A stretch of DNA of 64,000 bases from Desulfoluna sp942491485 (GCA_942491485.1 CALOAX010000002.1:1-64000), one strand, 5' to 3'; positions 30,203-39,713 are shown, counted from the stretch's first letter. The notes: generated by a model not told the origin, from the letters alone. Translations and numbers: made by a program.

Positions 30203-30977
30203 GTGCTTCACATCGGATTTCTCAACCTCTCATCCCACATGACGCTGTTCGAGCAGTGCCAACAGACCCCTTCCTCTCCTCCCATCTTCACCCGGTAAAA
30301 ACGGGCAGCACAAGGCGTATCGCCAGGGGAATCCTTAAAGGATGGCTCGACGGCGGCCTGCTCCCCTTCCCTTTGCCCACGTTCTGGCCCGGTGGCAAAA
30401 AGGAATCTGCGTTCTCGCCTCCGTTCGAAACACAGGAAGCGCCCTCGTCACTCCCGGCGCCACCCCCCTTTCGGATTTCAGGGACCTTGCCGGCAAGCGC
30501 ATCCTCTTCTCCTGCATCGGATCCATGGAGTACCTTCTTGCACACCGGCTTTTCCAGGAGTGCGGCCTCTCCTTAAGCCCCGACGCGGGCCCGGACGGAA
30601 TCCTGGCCGAGCAGATGGCCCTGGACCTCATTCCCGATGCCCTCAGCCACAACCCGGACGGTTCCATCGGCGCTGCCGTGCTGGAAGAGCCTGCCCTTTC
30701 GGAGGTGCTTGGCGAAGGAAACACCTCCCAGCTCATGCACTGCCGCGACCTCTGGCCCGAGTACACCGGAGCGGTTCTCGTGGTCCGAAACACCGACGAC
30801 CCGTCCCGCAAGGAGCTTCTGGACGCCCTGGCCGAACGCCTTACAGGCAACCGGTCACATGGGGCCCACACGTCGCATGCCCCGAAGCTCCTGCCCCCCT
30901 GCCGTGCAGACTTTCTCACCACGGGACAATACCTGGACAGCCAGCAGCTCTCCCCCATGATCGCCTCCCTCCTGTAA
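30203..30977 (+). CDS. Cytoplasmic NrtA/CmpA-like substrate-binding protein (frameshifted)
   Basis: The GTG at 30203 follows AGAGGAGAGGCGAG. There is no signal peptide: the fold starts at once with LHIGFLNLSSHMTLFEQ. The central part reads RIARGILKGWLDGGLLPF, then FAHVLARWQKGICVLASV, GSALVTPGATPLSDFRDLAGKRILF and CIGSMEYLLAHRLFQECGL, as in NrtA/CmpA/NMT1-type ligand-binding proteins. Slips near 30265 (lost C) and 30373 (lost T) break the frame; both lie in homopolymers. Lacking a signal peptide and transporter genes, it may be an intracellular ligand sensor like NasS instead of a transport protein. The next gene downstream contains the same kind of domain fused to a receiver, so the two probably act together. 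Confidence 0.6.
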
Positions 30978-31167
30978 CCCGTAAACCCCGTGCCTCACAC
31001 GTGGTTTACCGCCCCTTGTGCGAAGGATTCCGCCCAAACCGCCATCCCCCCATATTTTTACGAGCATCATTTTTGCCTCCCCCCAAAAAAAGGGTTAAAC
31101 ATTCTCGCCAAAATGACGATGTTAATAGAAAAAAGTTGACGTGGTTTGGTTGGAAAAGGAGACATAT

Positions 31168-32574
31168 ATGTCTATTGACATGGATATGAACATATTGGCA
31201 GTGGATGACTCCGGAACAATGCGTGTGATGTTCCGGCAGTATCTTGAGAAAGCGGGCTTTAAACGGATCACCCTGGCGGTGAACGGGTTGGACGCCCTGG
31301 AAAAGCTCGAGAACGAGGGGCCGTTTGATCTCATCATCAGTGACTGGAACATGCCCAAAATGGACGGGCTGGAGCTCTTGGTTGAGGTCCGTAAACGCGA
31401 AGCCTTCAAGCACATCCCCTTGATCATGGCCACTGCCCAGGGTGACAAAACCCAGCAGGAGACCGCCCGCAACGCCGGAAGCAACGGGCACGTCCCCAAG
31501 CCCTTCGACGAGGTGGAACTCAAGTCGGCCATCGAAAAAGCATTCAGCCCCAAAGAAGAAGTCCACACCGCCGGGAACTATACCCCTGAAACGCGTGACG
31601 GAAAGGTGGTGATCCGACTGGGACACATCCAGATCACCGACCACCTCGCCCTGGGTATCCTCAAGCACTGGATTGACAACGGCGAGGTGAACCCCGATCG
31701 ATTCATCTTAGAGACCGAGCGCCTCCCCGGATGGAACCCCGTCCAGGAAAAACTGGAAAACGGTGACGTTTCCGGCGCCATGGTCCTGGCCCCCATCGCC
31801 ATGGACCTATTCGCCTACAATGTGCCCATCCGCCTTGTTCTTTTTGCCCATAAAAACGGCAGTGGGTTTGTCCGAAGCTCCCGGTATGAAGAGGGGCCTT
31901 ACACTGACAAAGAGAACTTCTACAAATACAAGGTTGTGAACATCCCCCATAAGATGTCCATTCACAACATGCTGGCACACAAATACCTCACCGGCCTGGG
32001 TCTTAAGCCCGGCGTTCCTGGCCAGAAGGCCATCAACGTCCGCTTTGAGGTGGTCCCTCCGGTCAAGATGCCTCCCATCATGAAAGAGGACGACTCCGTC
32101 GGGGGCTTCATCGTTGCCGAACCCATCTGCACCCGCGCCGCCTCTTCCGGCCTCGGCTCCATGGAATTTGCCTCCGGCAGCATGTGGCCCGACCACCCCT
32201 GCTGTGTTGTGGCCCTGCGCCAGGAACTCATCAACTCGGCTCCCGATGCCGTCCAGGAGCTGACAGACCTCCTCGTCAAGGCCGGCCGCTTTGTCTCCGA
32301 GGACCGCAAAGGCGCCGCCGAAATTGCCCTCTCCTTCCTCGATCCCGAAGGAAAAATGGGTCTCTCCCTGCCGGTTCTGCTCCAGGTTCTCAGCCAGAAA
32401 AACGGCATCACCATGAACGATCTCTACCCATCCATCGAAGATCTGGAAACGATCCAGAACTACATGTACCACGACATGGGTATCGGCAAGCTCATCGACC
32501 TCAACAAGTTCGTGGACCAACGCTTCGCCGACAAGGCCACAGGCCGGAACGCAGCTGCTTCCGGAGCCGCCTGA
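31168..32574 (+). CDS. Receiver domain fused to an NrtA/CmpA-like ligand-binding domain
   Basis: The ATG at 31168 follows AAAGGAGACAT (468 residues). Residues 8-125 are a CheY-like receiver: acidic pair D13/D14, phospho-acceptor D59 in SDWNMPKMDG, T89 and K111 in VPKPF. From about residue 140 an NrtA/CmpA-type periplasmic-binding fold follows (VIRLGHIQITDHLALGILKHWI, GDVSGAMVLAPIAMDLFAYNVP, GGFIVAEPICTRAAS, SMWPDHPCCVVALRQEL), ending in a helical tail. There is no signal peptide, so the ligand domain is in the cytoplasm. Phosphorylation might be coupled to ligand binding. It lies 190 bases after another NrtA-like gene and has a terminator at 32639-32689. I know no described protein of exactly this make-up, though REC-fused binding proteins may exist in related genomes. 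Confidence 0.8.
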   Translation: MSIDMDMNILAVDDSGTMRVMFRQYLEKAGFKRITLAVNGLDALEKLENEGPFDLIISDWNMPKMDGLELLVEVRKREAFKHIPLIMATAQGDKTQQETARNAGSNGHVPKPFDEVELKSAIEKAFSPKEEVHTAGNYTPETRDGKVVIRLGHIQITDHLALGILKHWIDNGEVNPDRFILETERLPGWNPVQEKLENGDVSGAMVLAPIAMDLFAYNVPIRLVLFAHKNGSGFVRSSRYEEGPYTDKENFYKYKVVNIPHKMSIHNMLAHKYLTGLGLKPGVPGQKAINVRFEVVPPVKMPPIMKEDDSVGGFIVAEPICTRAASSGLGSMEFASGSMWPDHPCCVVALRQELINSAPDAVQELTDLLVKAGRFVSEDRKGAAEIALSFLDPEGKMGLSLPVLLQVLSQKNGITMNDLYPSIEDLETIQNYMYHDMGIGKLIDLNKFVDQRFADKATGRNAAASGAA

Positions 32575-32583
32575 TCCAGCCAT

Positions 32584-32613
32584 AAAAAAAGCCCCGCACC
32601 AGTGGTGCGGGGC
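32584..32613 (-). terminator. Terminator for the minus-strand receiver gene
   Basis: The perfect stem GCCCCGCACC / GGTGCGGGGC is followed on the minus strand by a run of seven T. It ends transcription coming from 32711-33106. Confidence 0.8.
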
Positions 32614-32638
32614 CATATCATCGAGTCACCCTCAAAAG

Positions 32639-32689
32639 ACGGGACCCAAGCCGCGGATGCACACCGCGGGGAATGTCCCGTTTTTTATT
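32639..32689 (+). terminator. Terminator of the receiver-NrtA gene
   Basis: Outer stem ACGGGAC / GTCCCGT and inner CCGCGG / CCGCGG are followed by six T on the plus strand. Confidence 0.75.
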
Positions 32690-32710
32690 CTGCGTATGCC
32701 AACCCTATAC

Positions 32711-33106
32711 TCAGGACTGTACCACCGACCTCACATCGGCAGCGCTCCCCCTTTCCGAAGAGCACCCCACCAGAAGCCTGATACTGGCGACGAGATCCTT
32801 CATGGAGACCGGCTTGGCCATGACGGCATCAAAATGGCGAACGTGGGCCTTCCAGGGCGTTCCGGAAATCCCGATAATGGGAACCACTCCCTTCTCAGAT
32901 TGCCTGATGTAATCGGCCACGCAATTGCCGTCCATGCCCCCCATCACCAAATCCGTAATCACCAGAGCATAGTCGCCATTTTCGAACATACGGATCCCCT
33001 TCTCCCCACTGTCCGCAGTGTGGACTCGGTACCCCTGGCGTTTCAGCATCTGGTGATAAAGATTCAGGAGGGTCTGATCATCATCGATAACGAGAAGTGC
33101 TACCAT
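32711..33106 (-). CDS. Single-domain response regulator
   Basis: The start at 33106 is preferred (GGGGTGAGC upstream) to an ATG 24 bases before it. The 131 residues form one receiver: LLVIDDDQTLLNLYHQML, phospho-acceptor D52 in ITDLVMGGMDG, GISGT, and the lysine of VMAKPVSMKDL. There is no output domain. It converges with the receiver-NrtA gene, from which it is separated by two terminators, so the two may belong to one signalling pathway, but a partner kinase is not in view. Confidence 0.88.
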   Translation of the reverse strand: MVALLVIDDDQTLLNLYHQMLKRQGYRVHTADSGEKGIRMFENGDYALVITDLVMGGMDGNCVADYIRQSEKGVVPIIGISGTPWKAHVRHFDAVMAKPVSMKDLVASIRLLVGCSSERGSAADVRSVVQS

Positions 33107-33391
33107 GCTCACCCCGTTGCACAAAAACAACGTTGAACAATCGTTTATATTATAAACTTCACCGAGCTTCGCACATAATCAATGTTCCCTACAGCATACA
33201 TAAAAAATATCCCACAAAAACATATTAAAATCAAAGGGAATACTTCCCATGCAGGCAAAAAATGCGCGTCCCGTATCATCGCACAACCTGCCGCAAGGGG
33301 TCAAAGGGCAAAAGCTCAAGGGCATGCGCAGCACATCACGTCCGACGGAAGAACCCCCCATCGCCACGAAAGACGGGGTCTCAAAGGAGTG

Positions 33392-34036
33392 CTACTGCCG
33401 CCGGAGAAACGTCCTGGAGTTGGACTGCATGGTCTCGAAAGCTTCCACAGGAAGCCCTGCTCCCACAACGACCTTTCGGGCAAAAACATCGTCAATCAGA
33501 TCCCCTGGGGAGTGGGAGTCGGTGTTAAGAACCATGGAAGCACCTGCAGCAAGAGCCGCCTTGGCAACATGGCCGTTGGTGAGGCTATGGCCACCCCGGG
33601 CAGTGATCTCCAGAAACACCCCTTTGGCGGCGGCCAGAGCAGCCTCCTCATCGGTGATCAGGCCGGGATGCGCCAGGACATCCACTCCCGCTTCAATGGC
33701 GGCACGGTTGGTCCCCGGGGCCACAGGCTCCACAACTGTCTCCCCGTGAACGATCACGATGCGGGCCCCAAGACTGCGCGCCAGGGCAGCCCCTTCGGCA
33801 ATATGGGCCGGGGGCATGTGGGTGAGCTCAATGCCGGGAACCACTTCAAGTGCCATTACTTCGTTGAGTTTTTCTGCCACAGCCACAATGCGGGGGACGA
33901 TAAAATCAATATTGGAGAGATCGCCGTGATCGGTGAGCCCCAGAGCAGTAAGCCCCTTGGCTTCAGCCCGTCTGGCTAGTTCAGAGGCCACCAGGGCCCC
34001 GTCGCTGAAAAAGGTGTGGGAGTGAAGGTCAATCAT
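33392..34036 (-). CDS. PHP-domain metal-dependent phosphohydrolase
   Basis: From ATG 34036 (AAGGAG ten bases before) the 214-residue protein reads MIDLHSHTFFSDG, then LGLTDHGDLSN, VVPGIELTHMP, IVHGETV, DVLAHPGLIT and LNTDSHSPGD. These are the histidine/aspartate motifs of the PHP fold that bind a trinuclear metal centre. Relatives include histidinol phosphatase and small-nucleotide phosphodiesterases; the substrate here is not evident. A longer open frame upstream to 34114 lacks an RBS. The neighbouring gene upstream is a bifunctional-nuclease-family protein 113 bases away on the same strand. Confidence 0.85.
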   Translation of the reverse strand: MIDLHSHTFFSDGALVASELARRAEAKGLTALGLTDHGDLSNIDFIVPRIVAVAEKLNEVMALEVVPGIELTHMPPAHIAEGAALARSLGARIVIVHGETVVEPVAPGTNRAAIEAGVDVLAHPGLITDEEAALAAAKGVFLEITARGGHSLTNGHVAKAALAAGASMVLNTDSHSPGDLIDDVFARKVVVGAGLPVEAFETMQSNSRTFLRRQ

Positions 34037-34149
34037 GGTCGCATGGCTCCTTTCGTGGGAAATGGGTTCACCCCTGCCGCATCGCCAGGCAGGGAAACAG
34101 GATACCCATACCACGTCAGGAACGCCATTTCATGGAAAAACGTAACTGT

Positions 34150-34647
34150 TCAAACCTTGTATTTTCCGAAGTCTTCGGGATCCAGACCTTCAAGGTATTC
34201 AGCCCAGCGCTTGCCCTCGTTGCTCTCGTCGACGACCTCCACAGGCTCCTCCACCCGTTGTGATCTCTCGAGCACACTCTCTTCCACAAAAATAGGGGCA
34301 TTGAATCGAACAGCCATGGCGATGGCGTCACTGGGCCGCGAGTCCAGCTCAAAACGGGACTCACCGGCTGCAAAAACGATACGGGCGTGATAGGTATTGT
34401 TGACGAGGTCACAAACAACCACCTGCTCAACAGTGGTGGCGGTATGTTCGAGGTACTGACGGAACAGATCGTGGGTGAGAGGACGTTCATTGGGGGTATT
34501 CTGGATGGCGAATACGATGGATGAGGCCTCCATGATCCCGATCCAAATGGGGAGAAGGCTTCCATCCTTTTCGGACTTGAGCACCAGAACCGGGGTTCGG
34601 GTGTTCTGATCCATTGATATAGAGGCAATGGTCATTTCATGCGTCAT
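34150..34647 (-). CDS. Bifunctional nuclease family protein (DUF151)
   Basis: The protein has 165 residues and starts after GGGAGG. It carries the DUF151 core: PVLVLKSEKDGSLLPIWIG, EASSIVFAIQNTPNERPLTHDL, DSRPSDAIAMAVRFNAPIF and an acidic tail (VVDESNEGKRWAEYLEGL). Members have been reported as DNase/RNase in plants, and are common beside miaB-type genes in bacteria, as here (miaB starts 1.6 kb upstream on the same strand). Enzyme activity in this organism is inferred only. Confidence 0.88.
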   Translation of the reverse strand: MTHEMTIASISMDQNTRTPVLVLKSEKDGSLLPIWIGIMEASSIVFAIQNTPNERPLTHDLFRQYLEHTATTVEQVVVCDLVNNTYHARIVFAAGESRFELDSRPSDAIAMAVRFNAPIFVEESVLERSQRVEEPVEVVDESNEGKRWAEYLEGLDPEDFGKYKV

Positions 34648-34925
34648 GGTTCACCTCCCTTTAAGCGAAGCGGATCACCACGCTTCGCCCCTGGTGCCGC
34701 CCGGGAAAAGGGCGACGGGGGTTGGACCCGACAAGGACCATCATGGCCGGGCCAATAGCCATGGAACATAAGCCGCACTGTGCATGCCTGCTCCGATATC
34801 TCCCCCGTGGGATGTGAATTTCCATGGGCTTAAGAACGCAAATGGCGCCGGATAGTGCCCTGCCCCGTTCCGTCACCTTGTGGCGGAGCAGAGCAAGTCA
34901 CCGCGGCATGTCCCTTGCGAATCCA

Positions 34926-36275
34926 TCAGCCGTTGTTCAGCTTGAGCACCCCCCTTAATGAGTGCGGCAGTCCCTCTTCAATATAAACCGGAACCACTTT
35001 TCCCACAAGGTTTCCATCGGAATCCCCGCCTGTTACGGTGAAGTTCACCACACGGTTGCAGGAAGAACGGCCCGTCCACTGCTGGCCCCCCTTCACCTCT
35101 TTGCGTCCGTCCACAAGAACCTCTTCGGTCTTGCCGGCATAGGAAAGGTTGCGTTCTCTGGAGAGCTCTTTTTCCAGAACATGCAGAGCATCAAGGCGAC
35201 GGCTCTTGTCCTCCTCGGAAACTTTGCCGTCATAGCCCACGGCAGGAGCATTGGGACGGTCTGAATACTTGAAGGCAAAAACCCCGGAGAAGCCCACCTG
35301 TCGAATCAGGTCAAGGGTCTCCTCAAAATCGGCATCCGTCTCGCCGGGGAAGCCCACGATCATGTCCGAGGTAAGAGCAATATCCGGGCGTACCTCCTTG
35401 AGGCGGGCGATGCGCTCCATGTAGTCTTCCCGGGTGTATTTTCGGTTCATCTTCTTGAGCACCGCATTGGAGCCGGACTGCACGGGAAGGTGAATGTGGT
35501 TGCAGAGCTTAGGGAGATCGCGGTACGCCTCCACAAGGCCCGGGGAGAGATCCTTGGGGTGGGAGGTCGCAAAACGGATGCGGGCCAGGCCTTCAATCTC
35601 GCTCACGCGGCGGAGCAGCTCCGGAAAATCGCAGAGCCCCTCTTTTTTTCCGTAAGAGTTAACGTTCTGGCCCAACAGGGTCACTTCCCGAGCCCCTCGT
35701 TCCACAAGGTCTTTCACCTCCTGGACAATGGCATCGGGGTCACGGCTCTCCTCGCGACCGCGGACATAGGGCACGATGCAGTAAGAGCAGAAGTTGTCGC
35801 ACCCTCGCATGATGGTGACGAACCTTGAGACCTCCACCTTGACGTCGAGTTCCGGCGTCGGGGTCTCATCAACGATCCCCGTGGACATCTCCACATCCAC
35901 GTTGGGAATGCGGTCGTATTCGAATTTTTCCACCATGGCCTTCAGACGCGCGTAGGCCCGCGTACCAAAGACGATGTCCACGTAAGGCATGCGCCGGAGA
36001 ATGGCGGCACCTTCCTGCTGGGCCACGCACCCTCCGATGGCCACAATGAGTTCGGGATTCTTCTTTTTCAGAGCCCGCATTCGACCCAGGAAGCTGAAGG
36101 CCTTTTCTTCGGCCTTTTTTCGAACCGTACAGGTATTGACGATGACCAGATCGGCATCCTCCACCTCATCAACGGGAATGTACCCCAGTGGCCCCAGTAC
36201 CTTTTTGAACATCTCTGAATCGTAAACGTTCATCTGGCAGCCGATGGTGTATATGTAGACACACTTCTTGTTCAT
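34926..36275 (-). CDS. miaB: tRNA-2-methylthio-N6-dimethylallyladenosine synthase
   Basis: MiaB adds a methylthio group to i6A37 of tRNAs reading UNN codons. The 449 residues show the N-terminal UPF0004 domain with three cysteines (YTIGCQMNVYDSE, NTCTVRKKAEEK, IGGCVAQQEG), the radical-SAM motif GCDNFCSYCIVPYVRG, GREESRDP, LLGQNVNSYG and a C-terminal TRAM domain (YAGKTEEVLVDG, TGRSSCNRVVNF). The order of cysteines and the NVNSYG block favour MiaB over RimO. The DUF4911 gene lies 112 bases upstream and may be co-transcribed. Confidence 0.95.
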   Translation of the reverse strand: MNKKCVYIYTIGCQMNVYDSEMFKKVLGPLGYIPVDEVEDADLVIVNTCTVRKKAEEKAFSFLGRMRALKKKNPELIVAIGGCVAQQEGAAILRRMPYVDIVFGTRAYARLKAMVEKFEYDRIPNVDVEMSTGIVDETPTPELDVKVEVSRFVTIMRGCDNFCSYCIVPYVRGREESRDPDAIVQEVKDLVERGAREVTLLGQNVNSYGKKEGLCDFPELLRRVSEIEGLARIRFATSHPKDLSPGLVEAYRDLPKLCNHIHLPVQSGSNAVLKKMNRKYTREDYMERIARLKEVRPDIALTSDMIVGFPGETDADFEETLDLIRQVGFSGVFAFKYSDRPNAPAVGYDGKVSEEDKSRRLDALHVLEKELSRERNLSYAGKTEEVLVDGRKEVKGGQQWTGRSSCNRVVNFTVTGGDSDGNLVGKVVPVYIEEGLPHSLRGVLKLNNG

Positions 36276-36387
36276 CAGACTTATCCTACCTCTTTATGGA
36301 TAACACCCCATCAGGGGTGTATTGGTAACAAAACCTTTTATATATAATGCATTGCGATGGCACCTGCGTGACGTTCCGGCATGGCCA

Positions 36388-36627
36388 TCATGGAATATGC
36401 TCACCCAGATCCGGGGCAAAGACCTCTTCCATGGACACTGCATCTTCAAGGCTTTCAAGGACTCTGTCCACCTCTTCCTCGCACCCCGGCGCAATCCGAA
36501 GGACGATCATGTCCCGGTCCCTGTTCACGGTGGTCATCACCAGCAGGTTGTCCAGGGCTTCGAAGGTGTATTTTACAAAGACGATGTCCTCTCGCCTGAG
36601 TTTAAAAAATCGTTCAATGCAAACCAC
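36388..36627 (-). CDS. DUF4911 domain protein
   Basis: A GTG start at 36627 stands behind AAGGAG (79 residues). The segments IVFVKYTFEALDNLLVMTTV and IVLRIAPGCEEEVDRVLESL match the DUF4911 pattern known from deltaproteobacteria. It is a small cytoplasmic protein of unknown function. Its position just upstream of miaB on the same strand recurs in related genomes to my recollection, which suggests a link to tRNA modification or regulation, but this is inference. Confidence 0.75.
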   Translation of the reverse strand: MVCIERFFKLRREDIVFVKYTFEALDNLLVMTTVNRDRDMIVLRIAPGCEEEVDRVLESLEDAVSMEEVFAPDLGEHIP

Positions 36628-36775
36628 GCGTACTCCTTATTTCATGACGGGCTTATCGTGGTCCATGGCCTTGAGAGGCCCCAAACCAACCATTGGAAAA
36701 CGTTCACCTTTACCACATCGATTCCCCCAGTACCACCCCTTTATCCCGGTGAACAGGGACAGTACATTTAATTTA

Positions 36776-37130
36776 AAAAACTCCCCTCCGGCGGCCCTGC
36801 CGGGGGCCAAACTTTTGAAACGTTTGACAAACAGGCCTTGGCTGTTTCCTTGGATATTCAACGCCTTCTATCGTCTCAAGGAACGAAGGATTAAAACAGG
36901 CGCAACCTGGAATCCAAGGGATCATTCCCTGGCCGCCGGAATTATTTTAGCAACCTCCAGCGTTCGACAGATAAAGAAACACGAAGCGCCCCTCGGGCTC
37001 CACGAAAATGATTAGGCCACCTCGCCCGTGGTTCATAGGCGAAGCCCGTCAGCGAATGTGAGCGACCTGAGGAACGAAGGGCGAGGGCATTCGCGAACCC
37101 GCTTTCGAGGTGGATCACCTTGCTCAGGAA
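36776..37130. repeat. Module-3 repeat and hairpin repeat in the DUF4911-recJ gap
   Basis: A module-3 copy (CTCCGGCGGCCCTGCC then GGGGGCCAAACTTTTG) lies at about 36783-36835. A hairpin copy lies at about 37040-37130, with arms GCGAATG (37052-37058) and CATTCGC (37088-37094) around CCTGAGGAACGAAGGG. No gene fits in this gap of about 620 bases. Confidence 0.65.
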
Positions 37131-37251
37131 ACCCTTTGAACCCACCGGGGGGATGGTGTATGGTCGTCCCCACACGGCTGGGAACACACGTACATCACAA
37201 AGGAAACACCCGAAGCGCCACGGTGCTTTGGATTCATCAGAGACACACTCT

Positions 37252-38973
37252 ATGCAAGCAAGTTGGACCACAACCGAAGTTGACGAATCCCGGGCCAAAG
37301 CCCTGGCAGCCCCCCTTGGCATCTCCCCTGTGACGGCAGGACTTCTCACGGCAAGGGGCCATGACACCCCGGAGGCGGCACGCGCGTTCCTCTCCCCCAC
37401 CCTTGCCGGGCTTCGCTCCCCTGACCGTCTTTACGGCATGGATGTGGCCGTGGACCGACTTTCCCGGGCCATCACCGATGGCGAGGTAATCTTCATCTGC
37501 GGCGACTACGACGCCGACGGCATCACCTCCACGGCTCTTCTCATCACCTTTTTGAAGAGTGCAGGCGCCCGTGTGGCCTGGCACCTTCCCCACCGGGTCT
37601 CCGACGGGTACGGGTTTCATCCCAGCCAGGTTAAAGAGCATGCCAAGCCAGCCGGGGCCGGCGTCATCATCACCGTGGACTGCGGCTCCACCTCTTTTGA
37701 GGCCGTTGAAGAGGCACGGGCCTGCGGCATCGATGTCATCATCACCGACCACCACACCACAGGCGACTCCCTGCCGGACGCCCTGGCCATCATCAACCCC
37801 AAGCAGCCTTCCTGCGAATCAGAGATGAACGATCTCGCCGGAGTGGGGGTTGCCTTTTACCTGGCCGTTGCCCTTCGCACGCGGCTTCGGAACATCGGCC
37901 ACTGGAAAGCTGGCGCGGAACCCAACCTGAAGGCCCTGTGCGACATTGTCGCCCTGGGAACCATTGCCGATATCGTCCCACTCACCCGGGAAAACCGTAT
38001 TCTTACCCGAGCCGGGCTTGACATGATCAACCAGAGCTCCCGACCCGGCATCGCCTCGCTTCTCACCGCCTCCAAGGCAAACAAAGAGAACGTGGACGCC
38101 GAAGACATCGCATTCCGCCTTGCCCCCCGCATCAACGCCGCAGGTCGCATGGACAACGCACAGGTGGGCCTTGATCTGATGCTGGCCCCCAGCCAGGCAC
38201 AGGCTGCCCCAATTGCCAAAGAGCTCTGCCGCCTGAACACCCACAGACAGGATACCGAAGCCCGAATTTTCGACGAAATCGCCACCTACATCAACGAAAG
38301 CCCCGCCCTTCTGGACCGGAAATCCCTTGTTCTGGCCAAAAATGGCTGGCATCCGGGCGTCCTGGGCATCGTTGCATCCCGTGTCGTGCGGGAGTACGGC
38401 AAACCCGCCTTTGTGATCTCCGTGGACGAAAATGGGGTGGGCAAAGGCTCCGGCCGAAGTATCCCCGGCGTGGATCTCTACACGGCCCTTTCCGCCTCAG
38501 CCGACACCCTTATGCGCTTCGGCGGACACCGTCAGGCCGCAGGGCTCCAGGTGATGGGGAGCAAAATCGTCGATTTCCACAGAAGCCTGGAATCGCACCT
38601 GACCGAGGCGACCTCGGAGAAGGACTACATCACGGCCGTCGTTGCCGATGCCCGGCTCCCACTTTCGGCCATCACACCGGCTCTCATCGACGAGCTGGAG
38701 ACCCTGGCACCCTTTGGGGAAGGCAACCGGGAACCCCTGTTCATCGCCGAAGACATTCAGGTGCTCTCCACCTCAGAGGTGGGGCGAAACCACCGACGGT
38801 ATGTCCTTGCAGCCACCGGGAATTCACACCTGGACAAGTGCATGGCCATCCGGTTCAATCATCCCGGCGGCACCCCGGAAAAGCGCATCGCAAAACTTCT
38901 CTACTCCCTTCGCTGGAACCGGTGGAACGGCGGCAAGAGCCCCCAGCTCCTCATCCACGACATGGAAATATAA
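37252..38973 (+). CDS. recJ: Single-stranded-DNA-specific exonuclease RecJ
   Basis: RecJ degrades single-stranded DNA 5' to 3' in recombination and repair. The start at 37252 (MQASWTTTEVDESRAKA) matches the family N-terminus; the open frame reaches back to 37120 but that part is repeat-derived. The 573 residues hold the DHH motifs: CGDYDADGITSTALL, VDCGSTSFEAVEEA, ITDHHTTGDSLPDALAIINP, DIVALGTIADIVPL, and the DHHA1 part VSVDENGVGKGSGRS-like (ISVDENGVGKGSGRSIPG) with FGGHRQAAGLQV. The length is normal and there is no frame break. The RBS is weak. No neighbour on the same strand lies close. Confidence 0.95.
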   Translation: MQASWTTTEVDESRAKALAAPLGISPVTAGLLTARGHDTPEAARAFLSPTLAGLRSPDRLYGMDVAVDRLSRAITDGEVIFICGDYDADGITSTALLITFLKSAGARVAWHLPHRVSDGYGFHPSQVKEHAKPAGAGVIITVDCGSTSFEAVEEARACGIDVIITDHHTTGDSLPDALAIINPKQPSCESEMNDLAGVGVAFYLAVALRTRLRNIGHWKAGAEPNLKALCDIVALGTIADIVPLTRENRILTRAGLDMINQSSRPGIASLLTASKANKENVDAEDIAFRLAPRINAAGRMDNAQVGLDLMLAPSQAQAAPIAKELCRLNTHRQDTEARIFDEIATYINESPALLDRKSLVLAKNGWHPGVLGIVASRVVREYGKPAFVISVDENGVGKGSGRSIPGVDLYTALSASADTLMRFGGHRQAAGLQVMGSKIVDFHRSLESHLTEATSEKDYITAVVADARLPLSAITPALIDELETLAPFGEGNREPLFIAEDIQVLSTSEVGRNHRRYVLAATGNSHLDKCMAIRFNHPGGTPEKRIAKLLYSLRWNRWNGGKSPQLLIHDMEI

Positions 38974-39284
38974 ACCTGCGGAGCCACACTGTTTTCAAGC
39001 GTTGTGCCATCGTCTCAACGCCTGATAACGGCCCGACAATTCCCTTGATTTCTTCAGGGAGGAAAGCTATGATCCTTGATGCCGAATCCAGAGGAGCTGC
39101 AAATACTGGGCCCCTTGGACCAAGCCCGCCTGGATGTCGTCATGGGTGATGGCACCGCACGCAACACGTGTGTGATGGTCTTCAGTTGAAGGCACCGCAT
39201 TCCATACGCATCTGCAACACATTAAATTTATGATGATTCCGCAAACAACAGCCAGCGGACACATCAACAGATACAGGAGGGTGA
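38974..39284. other. Gap between recJ and the next gene
   Basis: About 310 bases. A short frame at 39079-39189 would encode 36 residues (MPNPEELQILGPL...) but has no convincing RBS. Otherwise nothing was seen. Confidence 0.3.
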
Positions 39285-39713
39285 ATGGGAAAGATATTCC
39301 GTCCGAACAACAAGGAGTCCATGCTCCTTTCGCGAATAGAGTCATCCAAGGAAAAAGAGCGTCGCATCTCCATCGAAACCGCCCGTGACAACCTTGAACC
39401 CATGAGTAACGCCGTTTCCCAGAAACTTGTGGAAAACAGCCTCATTGAGACCACCAGCAAGAACTCTCTTCAGGAACAGATCGAAAAGAAGCTTGAGGCC
39501 CTTGTAAAGCTGGACGATTTTGAAATCGATTACCAGATCGCCCCTTTTCGCGAACTGGTGACCGCACCCAATGTGGTCAGCCTGGTCATCACCGCGTTTG
39601 TTTTGGAGACCCTCATCAACCACAAGGATGTCATTGATATCTACGGCTCTGATGAAGAGATCTACCACTGCATCAACGGACAGGTTCAGAAATACATGCC
39701 CGCCAACTTATAG
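39285..39713 (+). CDS. Hypothetical cytoplasmic protein, 142 residues
   Basis: GGAGGGTG directly precedes ATG 39285. The first half is charged and helical (SRIESSKEKERRISIET, NSLQEQIEKKLEALVKL); the second is a compact domain (IDYQIAPFRELVTAPNVV, TAFVLETLINHKDVIDIYG, EEIYHCINGQVQKYM). There is no membrane segment. I do not recognise the family. The gene has its own promoter region and a terminator 120 bases downstream. Confidence 0.7.
   Translation: MGKIFRPNNKESMLLSRIESSKEKERRISIETARDNLEPMSNAVSQKLVENSLIETTSKNSLQEQIEKKLEALVKLDDFEIDYQIAPFRELVTAPNVVSLVITAFVLETLINHKDVIDIYGSDEEIYHCINGQVQKYMPANL

Noticed and set aside
39079..39189. 36-residue frame MPNPEELQILGPL...
   Set aside because: No convincing RBS, and a competing frame from 39069 is as good; not enough evidence for a gene.
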